From assembly GCF_004010325.2 (NCBI RefSeq), contig NZ_SADR02000004.1, positions 1 through 64,000 on the forward strand: a stretch of DNA of 64,000 nt, in the 5' to 3' direction. Of the stretch, positions 54,610 to 64,000 are shown piece by piece. The DNA comes from Mesorhizobium sp. M00.F.Ca.ET.216.01.1.1. Lineage in GTDB: Bacteria; Pseudomonadota; Alphaproteobacteria; Rhizobiales; Rhizobiaceae. The notes under the pieces are model-generated. The model saw nothing but the letters and a program-made list of their open reading frames with translations. It ran no database searches and was not told the origin of the DNA. A program made the position numbers and the translations under genes. How positions within the stretch are numbered: the first letter of the stretch is position 1; each line of letters starts with the position of its first letter.

Positions 54610-55320
54610 CTAAACGCCCTCCGGCTCGAACGAGAAAACGCTGCTGGGTTTCATCGCAGTGCCCCGGCCTTCGCCGAAATCCGGCACCTTGTATTCGGCC
54701 AGCATGCGAAGCCGCGACCGCGGCAGCCAGGCGCGGCCCGGATCGCCGATGAGCACGCCGATGCCGGCAGCCAGGCAACGGTCAAGAAAGGGTGTGACGC
54801 GCTCGGCTACGTCGTAGGCGTAAAACAGGTCGCCGGCCATCACCAGGTCGACCGCCGGTGGCGGACCGGCGGTGACGTCCTCGCCGGTCACCGTGATCGC
54901 GACGCCGTTCGCCGCTGCATTGAGGCCAAGTGCTGCAACGCCATTGCGGTCGATCTCGGCTGCGATCACTTCGCGTGCCCCGGCCTTTGCCGCGGCGATG
55001 CCGACAATGCCCGAACCGGCACCGAGGTCGAGCACGCGGCGACCCGCCACCGTCTCCGGTCGGTCGAGGATGTAGCGGGCGAGCACGGCGCCGCCGGCCC
55101 AGGCATAGGCCCAGTAGGGCGGCTGCATTTCCGGCGCGTCCTCGTCAGGCTCGGCCAAGTCGTCTACCTCGACTTCGTTTTCGGTCCACTCGATAAGCCG
55201 CCGCAGGCCACTTCCAGGATGGGCGGTGTAAAGCCGGATTTTGGAAAGCTCAGGAACAGCGGTGACGCGCATGTTCACCCTGATGAACGCTGCCGGGTCG
55301 GGATGCGAACGTATGTCCAC
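54610..55320 (-). CDS. Class I methyltransferase (protein lysine or small-amine type)
   Basis: The 236-residue protein has DPAAFIRVN at the N-terminus, PPYWAYAWAGGAVLARYILD, the SAM motif VLDLGAGSGIVGIAAAKAG and DLVMAGDLFYAYDVA, as in the ETFB lysine methyltransferase/NNT1-like family found in alphaproteobacteria. A likely target is the electron-transfer flavoprotein beta subunit, but none is encoded here. I prefer the GTG at 55320 because the PAAFIRxN part is conserved; an ATG at 55272 would omit it. It lies 38 bases after the fadD stop on the same strand. Confidence 0.8.
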   Translation of the reverse strand: MDIRSHPDPAAFIRVNMRVTAVPELSKIRLYTAHPGSGLRRLIEWTENEVEVDDLAEPDEDAPEMQPPYWAYAWAGGAVLARYILDRPETVAGRRVLDLGAGSGIVGIAAAKAGAREVIAAEIDRNGVAALGLNAAANGVAITVTGEDVTAGPPPAVDLVMAGDLFYAYDVAERVTPFLDRCLAAGIGVLIGDPGRAWLPRSRLRMLAEYKVPDFGEGRGTAMKPSSVFSFEPEGV

Positions 55321-55358
55321 GGCGTCGTCGCCGGCAAGGCAATCGCCCAAAGCTGTGC

Positions 55359-57293
55359 CTATCCCCGCAACGCCCGCCGCAGGATCTTGCCTACCGGCGT
55401 CTTCGGCAGTTCGGTCCGGAATTCGATATATTTGGGCCGCTTGTAACCGGTCAGGTTGTCGCGGCAATAGGCGGTCAGCATTTCCGCGGTCAGTGCCTGG
55501 TCCTTCTTGACGACGAACAGTTTCGGCACCTCGCCCGAATGTTCGTCCGGTACGCCGATCGCCGCCACTTCGAGCACGCCCGGATGCTGGGCCACGACTT
55601 CCTCGAGTTCGTTCGGATAGACGTTGAAGCCGGATACCAGGATCATGTCCTTCTTGCGGTCGACAATCTTGGTGTAGCCGCGCTCGTCCATGAAGCCCAT
55701 GTCGCCCGATTTGAAGAAGCCGTCCTCGGTCATCACCTTGGCGGTCTCGTCCGGCCGGTTCCAGTAGCCGGCCATCACCTGCGGTCCGCGGATGCAGATC
55801 TCTCCGACCTCGCCGAGAGGCAAATCGTTGCCGTCCTCATCGCGGATGACGATCTCGGTCGAAGGCAGCGGCAGGCCGATCGTGCCGGTGAAGTCGCCGT
55901 CGCTGAACTTGTTGGCGGTCGCCACCGGCGAGGTTTCCGAAAGCCCGTAGCCCTCGGTGACCGGACAGCCGGTCAGCGCCTTCCAGCGCTCGGCAACGCC
56001 CTTCTGCACCGCCATGCCGCCGCCCAGCGTCAGGATCAGCGGTTTGAAATCGAGCTTGCGGAACTCCTCATTGTTGAGCAGTGCATTGAACAGCGTGTTG
56101 AGACCCGGAAAGATGTGGATCGGATACTTCTTCAGCTCTTTGACGAAGCCGGGAATGTCGCGCGGGTTGGGAATGAGCACGTTCTGGGCACCTTGCTGCA
56201 TGCCCATCAGCGCGTTCACCGTCAGCGCGAAGATATGGTAGAGCGGCAGCGCGCAGATGAAGTTGGGGTGCGCCGGTTTCGGCTTGATCGTGTAGGCGTC
56301 TTCGATCCAGAGCGCGTTCTGGGCGACATTGGCCAGCACATTGCTGTGCAGCAGCGTAGCGCCCTTGGAGACGCCGGTGGTGCCGCCCGTATATTGCAGG
56401 AAGGCGATATCGTCGGCGGCGACCTTGGCGGGCTTGAAGTCCATTCCGGCACCGGCCTTCAATGCCGCATTGAACTTGACGTGGCCGGGCAGCGACCAGG
56501 CCGGCACCATCTTCTTCACGCGGCGCACGACCAGGTTGACGATCGCTCCCTTCAGGCCGCCGAGCATGTCACCCATCGTGGCGACCACGACATGCTTGAC
56601 CGCCGTCCTGGCGATCGCCGCCTGCAGCGTGTTGGCGAAATTTTCAAGGATGACGATTGCCTGCGCGCCGGAATCCTTGAGTTGGTGCTCCAGCTCGCGC
56701 GGCGTGTAGAGCGGGTTGATGTTCACCACCGTATAACCGGCGCGCAAGATGGCCATCATCGCCACCGGATATTGCAGCACGTTCGGCATCATCAGCGCGA
56801 CACGTGCGCCCTTCTGCAGCCCCTTCGATTGAAGATAGGCGCCGAAGGCCGCCGATTGCCGCTCGAGCTCGGCGTAGGTGATCGACTTGCCCATGCAGAT
56901 GAAGGCCGGCTGGCCGGCAAACTTCTGGCAGGCGGCGATAAGAAAGTCGCCGATGGAATTGTAGGGCAGGGCGCCGATCTCGGCCGGAACGACTTTCGGG
57001 TAGCTCTTGAGCCATGGCTTTTGCGGCTGTCCGGTGGCAAGCGCTGGCTTGGCAGCGGCGGACTTTGCGACGGGCGCTGTCTTTCCGGCCGCAGGCTTGG
57101 CAGCCTTTCCAGCCGCGGGTTTGACCGCAGCTTTCGCTGCGGGCTTTGCACTTGCCTTCGTGAGCGCGGTGGCCTTCGGCTTGGCCGCGGCAGCGACTTT
57201 GACGGACGGTGCTTTTGGCTTGCCGGCGGCCGGTTTTGAAGCGGTCCTGGCTTTTGCCTTCGCCGAGGCCGTTGTCTTTGCTGCTTTTGCCAT
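55359..57293 (-). CDS. fadD: Long-chain fatty acid-CoA ligase with histone H1-like N-terminal tail
   Basis: FadD activates fatty acids with ATP and CoA. From about residue 92 (KPWLKSYPKVVPAEIG) the protein is a normal acyl-CoA synthetase with the AMP-binding motif LQYTGGTTGVSKGATL, GYGLSETSPVA, and the C-terminal domain GYTKIVDRKKDMILVSGFNVYPNE with KRPKYIEF. The first 91 residues are made almost only of Ala, Lys, Pro, Thr, Ser and Gly, with no Asp or Glu, in loose KPAA/AAK repeats as in bacterial histone H1-like proteins. Total length is 644, against about 560 for typical FadD. The tail is in frame and the ATG at 57293 has an AGGGAGGGA site, so it is probably real. Confidence 0.93.
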   Translation of the reverse strand: MAKAAKTTASAKAKARTASKPAAGKPKAPSVKVAAAAKPKATALTKASAKPAAKAAVKPAAGKAAKPAAGKTAPVAKSAAAKPALATGQPQKPWLKSYPKVVPAEIGALPYNSIGDFLIAACQKFAGQPAFICMGKSITYAELERQSAAFGAYLQSKGLQKGARVALMMPNVLQYPVAMMAILRAGYTVVNINPLYTPRELEHQLKDSGAQAIVILENFANTLQAAIARTAVKHVVVATMGDMLGGLKGAIVNLVVRRVKKMVPAWSLPGHVKFNAALKAGAGMDFKPAKVAADDIAFLQYTGGTTGVSKGATLLHSNVLANVAQNALWIEDAYTIKPKPAHPNFICALPLYHIFALTVNALMGMQQGAQNVLIPNPRDIPGFVKELKKYPIHIFPGLNTLFNALLNNEEFRKLDFKPLILTLGGGMAVQKGVAERWKALTGCPVTEGYGLSETSPVATANKFSDGDFTGTIGLPLPSTEIVIRDEDGNDLPLGEVGEICIRGPQVMAGYWNRPDETAKVMTEDGFFKSGDMGFMDERGYTKIVDRKKDMILVSGFNVYPNELEEVVAQHPGVLEVAAIGVPDEHSGEVPKLFVVKKDQALTAEMLTAYCRDNLTGYKRPKYIEFRTELPKTPVGKILRRALRG

Positions 57294-57774
57294 CTGTCCC
57301 TCCCTTGGTCGTTCTTATTGTCTTTGCACGTCTCGTGCCGCGTCGCCTCCGAATGCCGGAGGCGTCCTCCGCCGCTACGTCGCGGATCCCCAAGAAATCC
57401 AGCTTGCCGTCTATGTATTGCGACTATCGGCGGCCGTGCAAGTCTTGCTCCTGCGGCAGAACGGGAAAGATCTGCCGCCAAAATTCGTTCGTGTCGCGGC
57501 ACGTCCGGGCCGGCGTCCCTCGGCGCTTGCGGCGAACCGAAAGTCGCTATTCGCCGCTGTTGGCCCTATCCTAATCAATAAAAAAATAAGCTCGTTAATA
57601 ATGTCGTGATCGGCGGAATCTGCCAGTTTTTTCTATGATTTATCGTATGGTGGAATTTTTTTCTGCTTACCATGGGGTAGGCAAACGAGGTGTTCCAAAG
57701 CCAGAAAAACGGTGCTTATATGCGCGCTTCGCGAGCCTGATAGAGGGGCTTGGAAGAACATCAGGGAGTGCTCA
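57294..57774. other. Divergent control region between fadD and dppA
   Basis: The 481-base gap holds the promoters of both operons. The half near dppA (about 57570-57670) is unusually AT-rich for this genome (TAATCAATAAAAAAATAAG, TTTATCGTATGG), as expected for a strong promoter region. Open frames here are shadows without a good start. I cannot define a specific operator. Confidence 0.55.
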
Positions 57775-59367
57775 ATGAAAAAGAAACTGACTTTTGCAGC
57801 CGCGTTGCTGGCTGCAAGCGTCCTCGGCGGCATGGCCAATGCGAAGCAACTGGTCTATTGCTCGGAGGCGTCGCCGGCCGGCTTCGACCCGTCGCCGTGG
57901 AGCGGTGGCAACGACTTTGACGCCTCGGCGCGCACCATCTATTCGCGTCTGGTCGAGTTCGAGCATGGCAAGACCACCATCTCGCCCGGCCTGGCCGAGA
58001 GCTGGACGGTTTCCGACGACGGTCTCGAATATACGTTCAAGCTTCGGCCGGGCGTGAAATTCCAGACCACCGACTATTTCACCCCGACGCGCGATCTCAA
58101 CGCCGACGACGTGATCTTTTCCTTCGAACGCCAGTGGAAGAAGGAAAACCCGTGGTTCAGCTATCTGGAAGGCACCGGCTGGGAATATTTCACCGGCATG
58201 GGCTTCCCTGATCTTCTGAAGGAAATCGTCAAGGTCGACGACCTGACGGTGAAATTCGTGCTCAACAAGCCTGAAGTCGCTTTCCTGCCGGACCTCGGCA
58301 TGGATTTCTCGTCGATCGTCTCCAAGGAATATGCCGAGCAGCTCGACAAGGCTGGCACCAGGCAGCAGTTTACCCAGAAGCCGATCGGCACTGGTCCGTA
58401 CCAGTTCGTCGACTACCAGGTCGACGCGGTCATCCGCTATGCGGCATGGGACGGCTACTATGGCGGCCGCCAGAAGATCGACGACCTGATCTTCGCAATC
58501 ACGCCCGATCCGGCCGTGCGCGCGCAGAAGCTGAAGGCAGGCGAGTGCGATATCATGTCGTATCCGGCGCCGGCCGACATTGCCGGCCTGCAGGCCGACA
58601 CCAACCTCAAGGTCGACGAGCAGGAAGGCCTGAACATCGGCTACCTGGCCTACAACACGACCCAGCCGCCCTTCGACAAGGTCGAGGTCCGCAAGGCCCT
58701 CAACATGGCGGTCAACAAGAAGGCGATCATCGACGCGGTCTATCAGGGCGCGGGCCAGGTGGCGATCAACCCGATCCCGCCGACCATGTGGTCCTATAAC
58801 AAGGACATCAAGGACGACCCCTATGATCCCGAGGCAGCCAAGAAGATGCTGGCTGAAGCGGGCGTCAAGGACCTGTCGATGAAGATCTGGGCAATGCCCG
58901 TCAGCCGTCCATACAACCCGAACGCCCAGCGCGTCGCCGAGTTGATCCAGGCCGACTACGCCGCCGTCGGCGTCAAGGCCGAGATCGTCAGCTACGAATG
59001 GACCGAGTACCGCACCCGCGGCAAGGCCAAGGACCGCGACGGCGCCTTCCAGCTGGGCTGGACCGGTGACAACGGCGATCCGGACAACTTCCTCTTCCTG
59101 CTCGGCTGCGATGCCATCGGCCAGTCCAACTATGCGATCTGGTGCAACAAGGAGTTCGAGGACCTGCTGAAGAAAGGCAAGGCGACCACGGATGTGGCTG
59201 AGCGCACCAAGATCTACGAGGAAGCCCAGGTCGTGTTCAAGCGTGAGGCTCCGTGGCTGACCATCGCCCACTCCAAGGTCTTCATGCCGATGAACAAGAA
59301 GGTTGTGGGCTTCGTCATGGACCCGCTCGGCATTCATCGGTTTGACGGCGTCGACGTTACCGAATAA
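57775..59367 (+). CDS. dppA: Dipeptide ABC transporter, periplasmic binding protein
   Basis: The 530-residue exported protein has a signal peptide (about 1-23, ending GMANA) and the large SBP_bac_5 fold: QLVYCSEASPAGFDPSPW, LAESWTVSDDGLEYTFKLRPGVKF, KPIGTGPYQF, EVRKALNMAVNKKAI and AFQLGWTGDNGDPDNFL. This agrees with DppA of E. coli. It binds di- and tripeptides or, in rhizobia, also delta-aminolevulinic acid and haem. AGGGAG precedes the ATG. A terminator-like hairpin separates it from dppB. Confidence 0.93.
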   Translation: MKKKLTFAAALLAASVLGGMANAKQLVYCSEASPAGFDPSPWSGGNDFDASARTIYSRLVEFEHGKTTISPGLAESWTVSDDGLEYTFKLRPGVKFQTTDYFTPTRDLNADDVIFSFERQWKKENPWFSYLEGTGWEYFTGMGFPDLLKEIVKVDDLTVKFVLNKPEVAFLPDLGMDFSSIVSKEYAEQLDKAGTRQQFTQKPIGTGPYQFVDYQVDAVIRYAAWDGYYGGRQKIDDLIFAITPDPAVRAQKLKAGECDIMSYPAPADIAGLQADTNLKVDEQEGLNIGYLAYNTTQPPFDKVEVRKALNMAVNKKAIIDAVYQGAGQVAINPIPPTMWSYNKDIKDDPYDPEAAKKMLAEAGVKDLSMKIWAMPVSRPYNPNAQRVAELIQADYAAVGVKAEIVSYEWTEYRTRGKAKDRDGAFQLGWTGDNGDPDNFLFLLGCDAIGQSNYAIWCNKEFEDLLKKGKATTDVAERTKIYEEAQVVFKREAPWLTIAHSKVFMPMNKKVVGFVMDPLGIHRFDGVDVTE

Positions 59368-59382
59368 GTCAGCGAAATCGAG

Positions 59383-59417
59383 CGGCGGCGCTGGACTTCC
59401 AGCGCCGCCGTTCTATT
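59383..59417 (+). terminator. Hairpin between dppA and dppB
   Basis: CGGCGGCGCTGG and its perfect complement form a 12-bp stem with loop ACTT (59383-59410), followed by TTCTATT. It is placed directly after dppA and should stop part of the transcripts, which would give an excess of binding protein over the membrane components. Confidence 0.75.
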
Positions 59418-59424
59418 AAGTAAG

Positions 59425-60432
59425 ATGCTCCGCTATCTCCTCCACAAGCTCGCACTGATCATCCCGACCGTATTCGGCATATCGCTGGCGGCGTTCGCTT
59501 TCGTTCGGCTTCTGCCGGGCGATCCGATCCTGGCATTGGCCGGAGAGCGCGGCGTCAGCCCCGAGCGCTACGCGCAGCTTATCGAGCAATTTGGCTACAA
59601 CCGGCCTTATGTCATCCAGTATCTGGAGTATATCGGCAGGGTCCTGACCGGCGACTTCGGCATATCGATCGCCACCAAGCGGCCGGTGTTCGGCGAATTC
59701 CAGGCACTGTTTCCGGCGACGTTGGAACTGGCCACGATCGCATTGATCATCGCCGTCCTGATCGGCATTCCCGCCGGCATCTTCGCCGCGGTCAAGCGCG
59801 GATCATGGTTCGACCAGGCGACGATGGGCGTGGCGCTGACCGGCTATTCGATGCCGATCTTCTGGTGGGGGTTGCTGCTCATCATCTTTTTCTCCGGCTA
59901 TCTCGGCTGGACGCCCGTTTCCGGCCGCATCGGCCTTCAATATTTCTTCAGGCCGACGACCGGGTTCATGCTGATCGACAGCCTGATCTCCGGCAAGAGC
60001 GGTGCTTTCAGGTCTGCCGCCAGCCATCTGATCCTGCCGGCGATCGTGCTGGCGACGATCCCGCTCGCCGTCATAGCGCGCCAGACGCGGTCAGCGATGC
60101 TGGAGGTGCTGGGCGAGGACTATGTGCGCACCGCGCGCGCCAAGGGTCTGGCGCCGCGCCGCGTCATCGGGCTCCACGCCTTTCGCAACGCGCTGATCCC
60201 CGTCGTCACCACCATTGGTCTGCAAGTCGGCACACTGATGGCGGGCGCCATCCTCACCGAAACGATCTTTTCCTGGCCCGGTATCGGCAAATGGATGATC
60301 GATGCGATCGGCAAGCGCGACTATGTCGTCGTCCAGAGCGGGTTGCTGATTATCGCGCTGATCGTCATGGCGGTGAACCTGATCGTCGACGTACTCTATG
60401 CCGTCATCAACCCACGCATCCGGGCGCAGTGA
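59425..60432 (+). CDS. dppB: Dipeptide ABC transporter, permease DppB
   Basis: A 335-residue inner-membrane protein with six helices, the N-terminal LRYLLHKLALIIPTVFGI and LLPGDPI region of DppB/OppB proteins and the EAA motif DYVRTARAKGLAPRRVIGLHAFRNALIP. It forms the channel with DppC. Confidence 0.95.
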   Translation: MLRYLLHKLALIIPTVFGISLAAFAFVRLLPGDPILALAGERGVSPERYAQLIEQFGYNRPYVIQYLEYIGRVLTGDFGISIATKRPVFGEFQALFPATLELATIALIIAVLIGIPAGIFAAVKRGSWFDQATMGVALTGYSMPIFWWGLLLIIFFSGYLGWTPVSGRIGLQYFFRPTTGFMLIDSLISGKSGAFRSAASHLILPAIVLATIPLAVIARQTRSAMLEVLGEDYVRTARAKGLAPRRVIGLHAFRNALIPVVTTIGLQVGTLMAGAILTETIFSWPGIGKWMIDAIGKRDYVVVQSGLLIIALIVMAVNLIVDVLYAVINPRIRAQ

Positions 60433-60433
60433 G

Positions 60434-61351
60434 ATGACCGACCAAACCACTGCCGAAGCCACCGCCGCATCCATTCCGACCGGCGGCCGGCAACGGGCCG
60501 TTGCTGAATTCTGGCACTACTACTCGATGAACACCGGCGCCGTCATCGGCCTGCTTGTGTTCTTGGCCTTGGTGCTGGTGGCGATTTTCGCGCCGCTGGT
60601 GGCGCCGCATTCGCCAGACGAACAGTTTCGCGATGCGCTGCTGGCGCCCCCGGCCTGGCAGGAGGGTGGCAAATCGATGTTCCTGCTGGGCACCGACGCG
60701 GTCGGTCGCGACATGCTTTCGCGGCTGATTTTCGGGGCGCGTTTTTCGCTGTTCATCGGCCTGGTCGTTGTCGTTTTCTCGCTGACCAGCGGCATCGTCC
60801 TCGGCGTGCTCGCCGGCTATTTCCGCGGCTGGCTCGATACGCTGATCATGCGCGTCATGGACATCATCCTGGCCTTCCCGTCGCTGCTGCTGGCGCTGGT
60901 GCTGGTGGCGATCCTGGGACCCGGCCTGTTCAACGCCATGCTGGCGATTGCGCTGGTGCTGCAGCCGCATTTCGCGCGGCTCACCCGCGCGGCGGTAATG
61001 GCGGAAAAGAACCGTGAATATGTGATCTCGGCCAAGGTTGCCGGTGCCAGCCACATCAGGCTGATGCTGGTGACGATCTTGCCCAATTGCGTGGCGCCGC
61101 TGATCGTGCAGGCGACGCTGTCCTTCTCCAATGCCATTCTCGAGGCGGCGGCTCTCGGCTTCCTCGGCGTCGGCGCACAGCCGCCGACGCCGGAATGGGG
61201 CACCATGCTCGCTACGGCGCGCGAATTCATCTTGCGCGCGCCATGGGTGGTGACCTTCCCCGGCCTTGCCATCCTGATCACGGTGCTTGCCATCAACCTG
61301 ATCGGCGATGGCCTTCGCGACGCCTTCGACCCCAAGCTGAAGAGGTCTTGA
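60434..61351 (+). CDS. dppC: Dipeptide ABC transporter, permease DppC
   Basis: A 305-residue partner permease with a cytoplasmic N-terminal part, APHSPDEQF and LGTDAVGRDMLSRLIFGAR, and the EAA motif EYVISAKVAGASHIRLMLVTILPN. The ATG at 60434 is one base after the dppB stop. Confidence 0.95.
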   Translation: MTDQTTAEATAASIPTGGRQRAVAEFWHYYSMNTGAVIGLLVFLALVLVAIFAPLVAPHSPDEQFRDALLAPPAWQEGGKSMFLLGTDAVGRDMLSRLIFGARFSLFIGLVVVVFSLTSGIVLGVLAGYFRGWLDTLIMRVMDIILAFPSLLLALVLVAILGPGLFNAMLAIALVLQPHFARLTRAAVMAEKNREYVISAKVAGASHIRLMLVTILPNCVAPLIVQATLSFSNAILEAAALGFLGVGAQPPTPEWGTMLATAREFILRAPWVVTFPGLAILITVLAINLIGDGLRDAFDPKLKRS

Positions 61352-61354
61352 GTC

Positions 61355-62226
61355 ATGCCTCTGCTCGAGATCAGGAACCTTACCGTTTCCTTCGACACCG
61401 CGGCCGGACCGTTCATGGCCGTGCAAGGCATCGACCTGTCGATCGAGCCGCGCGAGGTGCTGGCCATCGTCGGCGAATCCGGCTCCGGCAAATCGGTGGC
61501 GATGCTGGCTGTGATGGGGCTTTTGCCCAACACGGCAACGGTGAAGGCCGACCGCATGGCCTTCGACGGCATCGACCTCTTGAAGCTCGGCCCGTCCGAG
61601 CGGCGCAAGATCGTCGGCAAGGACATCTCGATGATCTTCCAGGAGCCGATCGCCAGCCTCAATCCCTGCTTCACCGCCGGCTTCCAGATCGAGGAGGTGC
61701 TGCGCTTCCATATGGGGATGGACCGCGCCCAGCGCCGGGCCCGCGCCATCGAACTGATGACGCTGGTCGGCATTGCCGACCCGGAAGAGCGGCTGAACTC
61801 ATTCCCGCACCAGATGTCGGGCGGCCAGTGCCAGCGCGTCATGATCGCCATCGCCATAGCCTGCAATCCGAAGCTTTTGATCGCCGACGAGCCGACCACC
61901 GCGCTCGACGTCACCATCCAGAAGCAGATCCTTGACCTGCTGGTCTCCCTGCAGGCCAAATACGGCATGGGGCTGATCATGATCACCCACAATATGGGCG
62001 TGGTGGCCGAGACCGCCGACCGCGTCATCGTCCAGTACAAGGGCCGCAAGATGGAAGAGGCCGACGTCCTGTCGCTGTTTGAATCGCCGAAGAGCAACTA
62101 CACGCGCGCGCTCCTGTCGGCGCTGCCGGAAAACGCCGTCGGCGACCGGCTGCCGACCGTCTCCGACATGCTGTTCGAACCGGCCCCCTCTGCAACAGGA
62201 ATCGGGTCTGCATCGGGAGCCACGTC

Positions 62227-62230
<4 letters not shown>
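61355..62230 (+). CDS. dppD: Dipeptide ABC transporter, ATPase DppD
   Basis: The 291-residue ATPase has Walker A GESGSGKSVAML, a glutamine loop in MIFQEPIASLNP, signature MSGGQCQRVMIAIA and Walker B LLIADEPTTALD. It is about 35 residues shorter at the C-terminus than E. coli DppD, with part of the oligopeptide-transporter C-terminal region missing. Cys in the signature (GGQCQR, usually GGMRQR or GGQRQR) is unusual. It overlaps dppF by ATGA. Confidence 0.94.
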
Positions 62231-63050
<820 letters not shown>

Positions 63051-63057
<7 letters not shown>

Positions 63058-63275
63058 TCAGGGGCTACAGCGACACCCACGCCCGCGCGCAGTCGAAATT
63101 CGACAGGGTGTTGTCGGCGCTCGATCTGCTCAAGGGCCGCGACGACGCCGCCGACTGGATCAGGCGCCTGCGCGAAGCGGCGCTCAAGGACGAGAACGGC
63201 GACATGCTGGACGGCGCGCTGAAGACTGTGGCGACGCTGGGCGACAGCGCTGTTTCATCAAGTTCATCACGCTGA
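63051..63275 (+). pseudogene. 3' remnant of a gene, perhaps indolepyruvate oxidoreductase beta subunit
   Basis: A frame running RLIRGYSDTHARAQSKFDRVL, then ALDLLKGRDDAADWIRRLREA and ALKDENGDMLDGALKTV to TGA at 63275 has clear coding character, but no start of its own. The open part begins inside the last codons of dppF in another frame. It resembles from memory the C-terminal end of IorB-type indolepyruvate oxidoreductases (LIKGYGDTHARG...), though I cannot verify this. It is probably the tail of a gene whose main part was deleted when dpp was joined here. Confidence 0.45.
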
Positions 63276-63289
63276 TCGGTGAAAATAGC

Positions 63290-63365
63290 TGGTGCCGCTT
63301 AGGTGACTCGAACACCTGACCCCATCATTACGAATGATGTGCTCTACCAACTGAGCTAAAGCGGC
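63290..63365 (-). tRNA. tRNA-Thr(CGT)
   Basis: Read on the minus strand, the acceptor stem GCCGCTT pairs with AAGCGGC. The D arm is GCTC AGTTGGTA GAGC, the anticodon stem CATCA/TGATG with loop TTCGTAA gives anticodon CGT (decodes ACG), and the T arm has TTCGAGT. The 3' CCA is encoded (63290-63292). All stems are perfect and the total length is 76. This predicts threonine. Confidence 0.97.
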
Positions 63366-63723
63366 CCGGGAAGCCGGAGCCTCCAAGATGCGCTGGGTGA
63401 TAGCCTCAACCCGTTACGAATTCAAGATGGCCAGCCGTGAATTCAAGATAGCGCTTGTCAATTCGTATCGGCGCCCAATTGCCAGCCCAAAATGGCCGCT
63501 GCACCGACCCGCCCTTCGGTCGCGCGGGTGACTGCCTGGGCACGGCGCTCGTGATCGCAGCCGGGAAAACCCGCAAAATATATTGATTTCCTTGTAGAAA
63601 AACCTCCGAAATGAGCTCTGGAGGCGTCGGCAGGGCAGAATGCGGCTGCCCGCCCGTTGATTGATTGGTCGCCTACGGCTAACGATCATGTCAATGTGAG
63701 CGCACGTGCAGAGGGAATTCGCT
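63366..63723. other. Intergenic region between tRNA-Thr and the last gene
   Basis: This 358-base stretch shows no convincing gene. It contains two close copies of GAATTCAAGAT (63419 and 63440 area) and an AT-rich piece around 63575-63600 (AAATATATTGATTTCC) that may be a promoter for the downstream gene. The tRNA promoter should also lie at its left end. Confidence 0.5.
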
Positions 63724-64000
63724 TTGGACGCGATCGAAAAAGCGATCCGGAACGCCTTCGAGAAGGGCAATGCCGACGACCGCGCGTTTCGCGAGCGGGT
63801 CTATCGATCGGCCTTCGCCGCGCTGGACCGTGTGCTCCAGGCCAATCCGAACGTGACGGTCGAAGTCGCCATCAAGCGCCGCAAGGCAGTGCAGGCGAAG
63901 ATCGCGGAAATCGAATCCGAATTCCTGCCCGCGGTTCCCGACGCTGCGCCGCAGACGGACAATGTCGCCACGGCGCCAGCGGTGGAGCACCCGACACCTG
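63724..64000 (+). CDS. N-terminal part of a conserved protein, cut by the window end
   Basis: The frame starts at a TTG (DAIEKAIRNAFEKGNADD, then RERVYRSAFAALDRVLQ) with AGAGGG nine bases before it, and stays open to the end of the window (92 residues). It has a charged helical pattern (AIKRRKAVQAKIAEIESEFLPA) followed by a Pro/Ala/Thr-rich linker. I recall similar N-termini in rhizobial hypothetical proteins but cannot name a function. The minus-strand open frame over it is a shadow. Confidence 0.65.
   Translation, partial: MDAIEKAIRNAFEKGNADDRAFRERVYRSAFAALDRVLQANPNVTVEVAIKRRKAVQAKIAEIESEFLPAVPDAAPQTDNVATAPAVEHPTP

Noticed and set aside
55539..57239. 566-codon plus-strand open frame opposite fadD
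   Set aside because: Antisense shadow; the Arg/Leu/Gly-rich tail is the complement of the Lys/Ala repeat of FadD.
57772..59337. 521-codon minus-strand open frame opposite dppA
   Set aside because: Antisense of a clear DppA with signal peptide and ribosome site; no start or motif of its own.
63418..63450. Two GAATTCAAGAT copies as a possible attachment site next to tRNA-Thr
   Set aside because: They do not match the tRNA 3' end and there is no integrase gene nearby, so an att site cannot be supported.

Overview
The window is a GC-rich alphaproteobacterial chromosome segment, most likely from Mesorhizobium or a close relative in the Rhizobiales. I infer this from the gene set: an fdsGBACD formate dehydrogenase operon, a DmlA/DbjA-type haloalkane dehalogenase, a DUF6356 small protein, an Mrp ATPase without the CXXC motif, and several families of palindromic intergenic repeats that I remember from rhizobial genomes. 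No sequence search was possible, so the genus is a judgement and not a measurement.

Layout. 1-2740 is a patch of mobile-element debris: a group II intron with its reverse transcriptase, apparently lacking the upstream RNA domains inside this window, then a small secreted protein and an IS701-type transposase fragment. 2744-9257 is housekeeping and amino-acid catabolism on the minus strand: trans-3-hydroxyproline dehydratase, a PEP mutase-like lyase, a secreted protein, HAD phosphatase, dUTPase, Lrp regulator and a D-amino-acid-oxidase-like flavoprotein. A decayed glutamine amidotransferase and a palindromic repeat lie among them. 9354-16812 holds a TetR/haloalkane dehalogenase operon with a perfect 20-bp operator, prfC, a VOC protein, ilvD and a cytosine deaminase-like amidohydrolase.

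16940-30806 is a catabolic block: a DMT transporter, two choline-kinase-like phosphotransferases, a SAM methyltransferase, a dimethylglycine dehydrogenase-like flavoprotein/GcvT fusion, DeoR and LysR regulators, and a complete ydcSTUV-patD operon for polyamine-type uptake and aminobutyraldehyde oxidation, in the same order as in E. coli. 30857-33859 is a compact minus-strand cluster: two small alpha/beta proteins, an exported AhpD-like protein and a three-domain regulator (alpha/beta hydrolase, degenerate cyclase domain, LuxR helix-turn-helix). I regard this as the most unusual assembly in the window.

33904-41232 is the NAD-dependent formate dehydrogenase operon under a LysR regulator, with a 152-bp inverted-repeat element inside it. 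41424-55320 contains a DUF47/Pit phosphate transport pair, VOC, Mrp, an orphan CoxG, D-xylonate dehydratase, a GFA-family protein, an orphan MttB-type methyltransferase, a MocR regulator, pgi, a HAD phosphatase and a methyltransferase. 55359-63057 has a FadD with a histone-H1-like tail and a dppABCDF peptide transporter. The end of the window holds a gene remnant, tRNA-Thr(CGT) and the start of a further gene.

The functional logic is that of a soil/rhizosphere heterotroph: many uptake systems and scavenging enzymes for hydroxyproline, polyamines, methylated amines, xylonate, formate and haloalkanes, each with its own local regulator.
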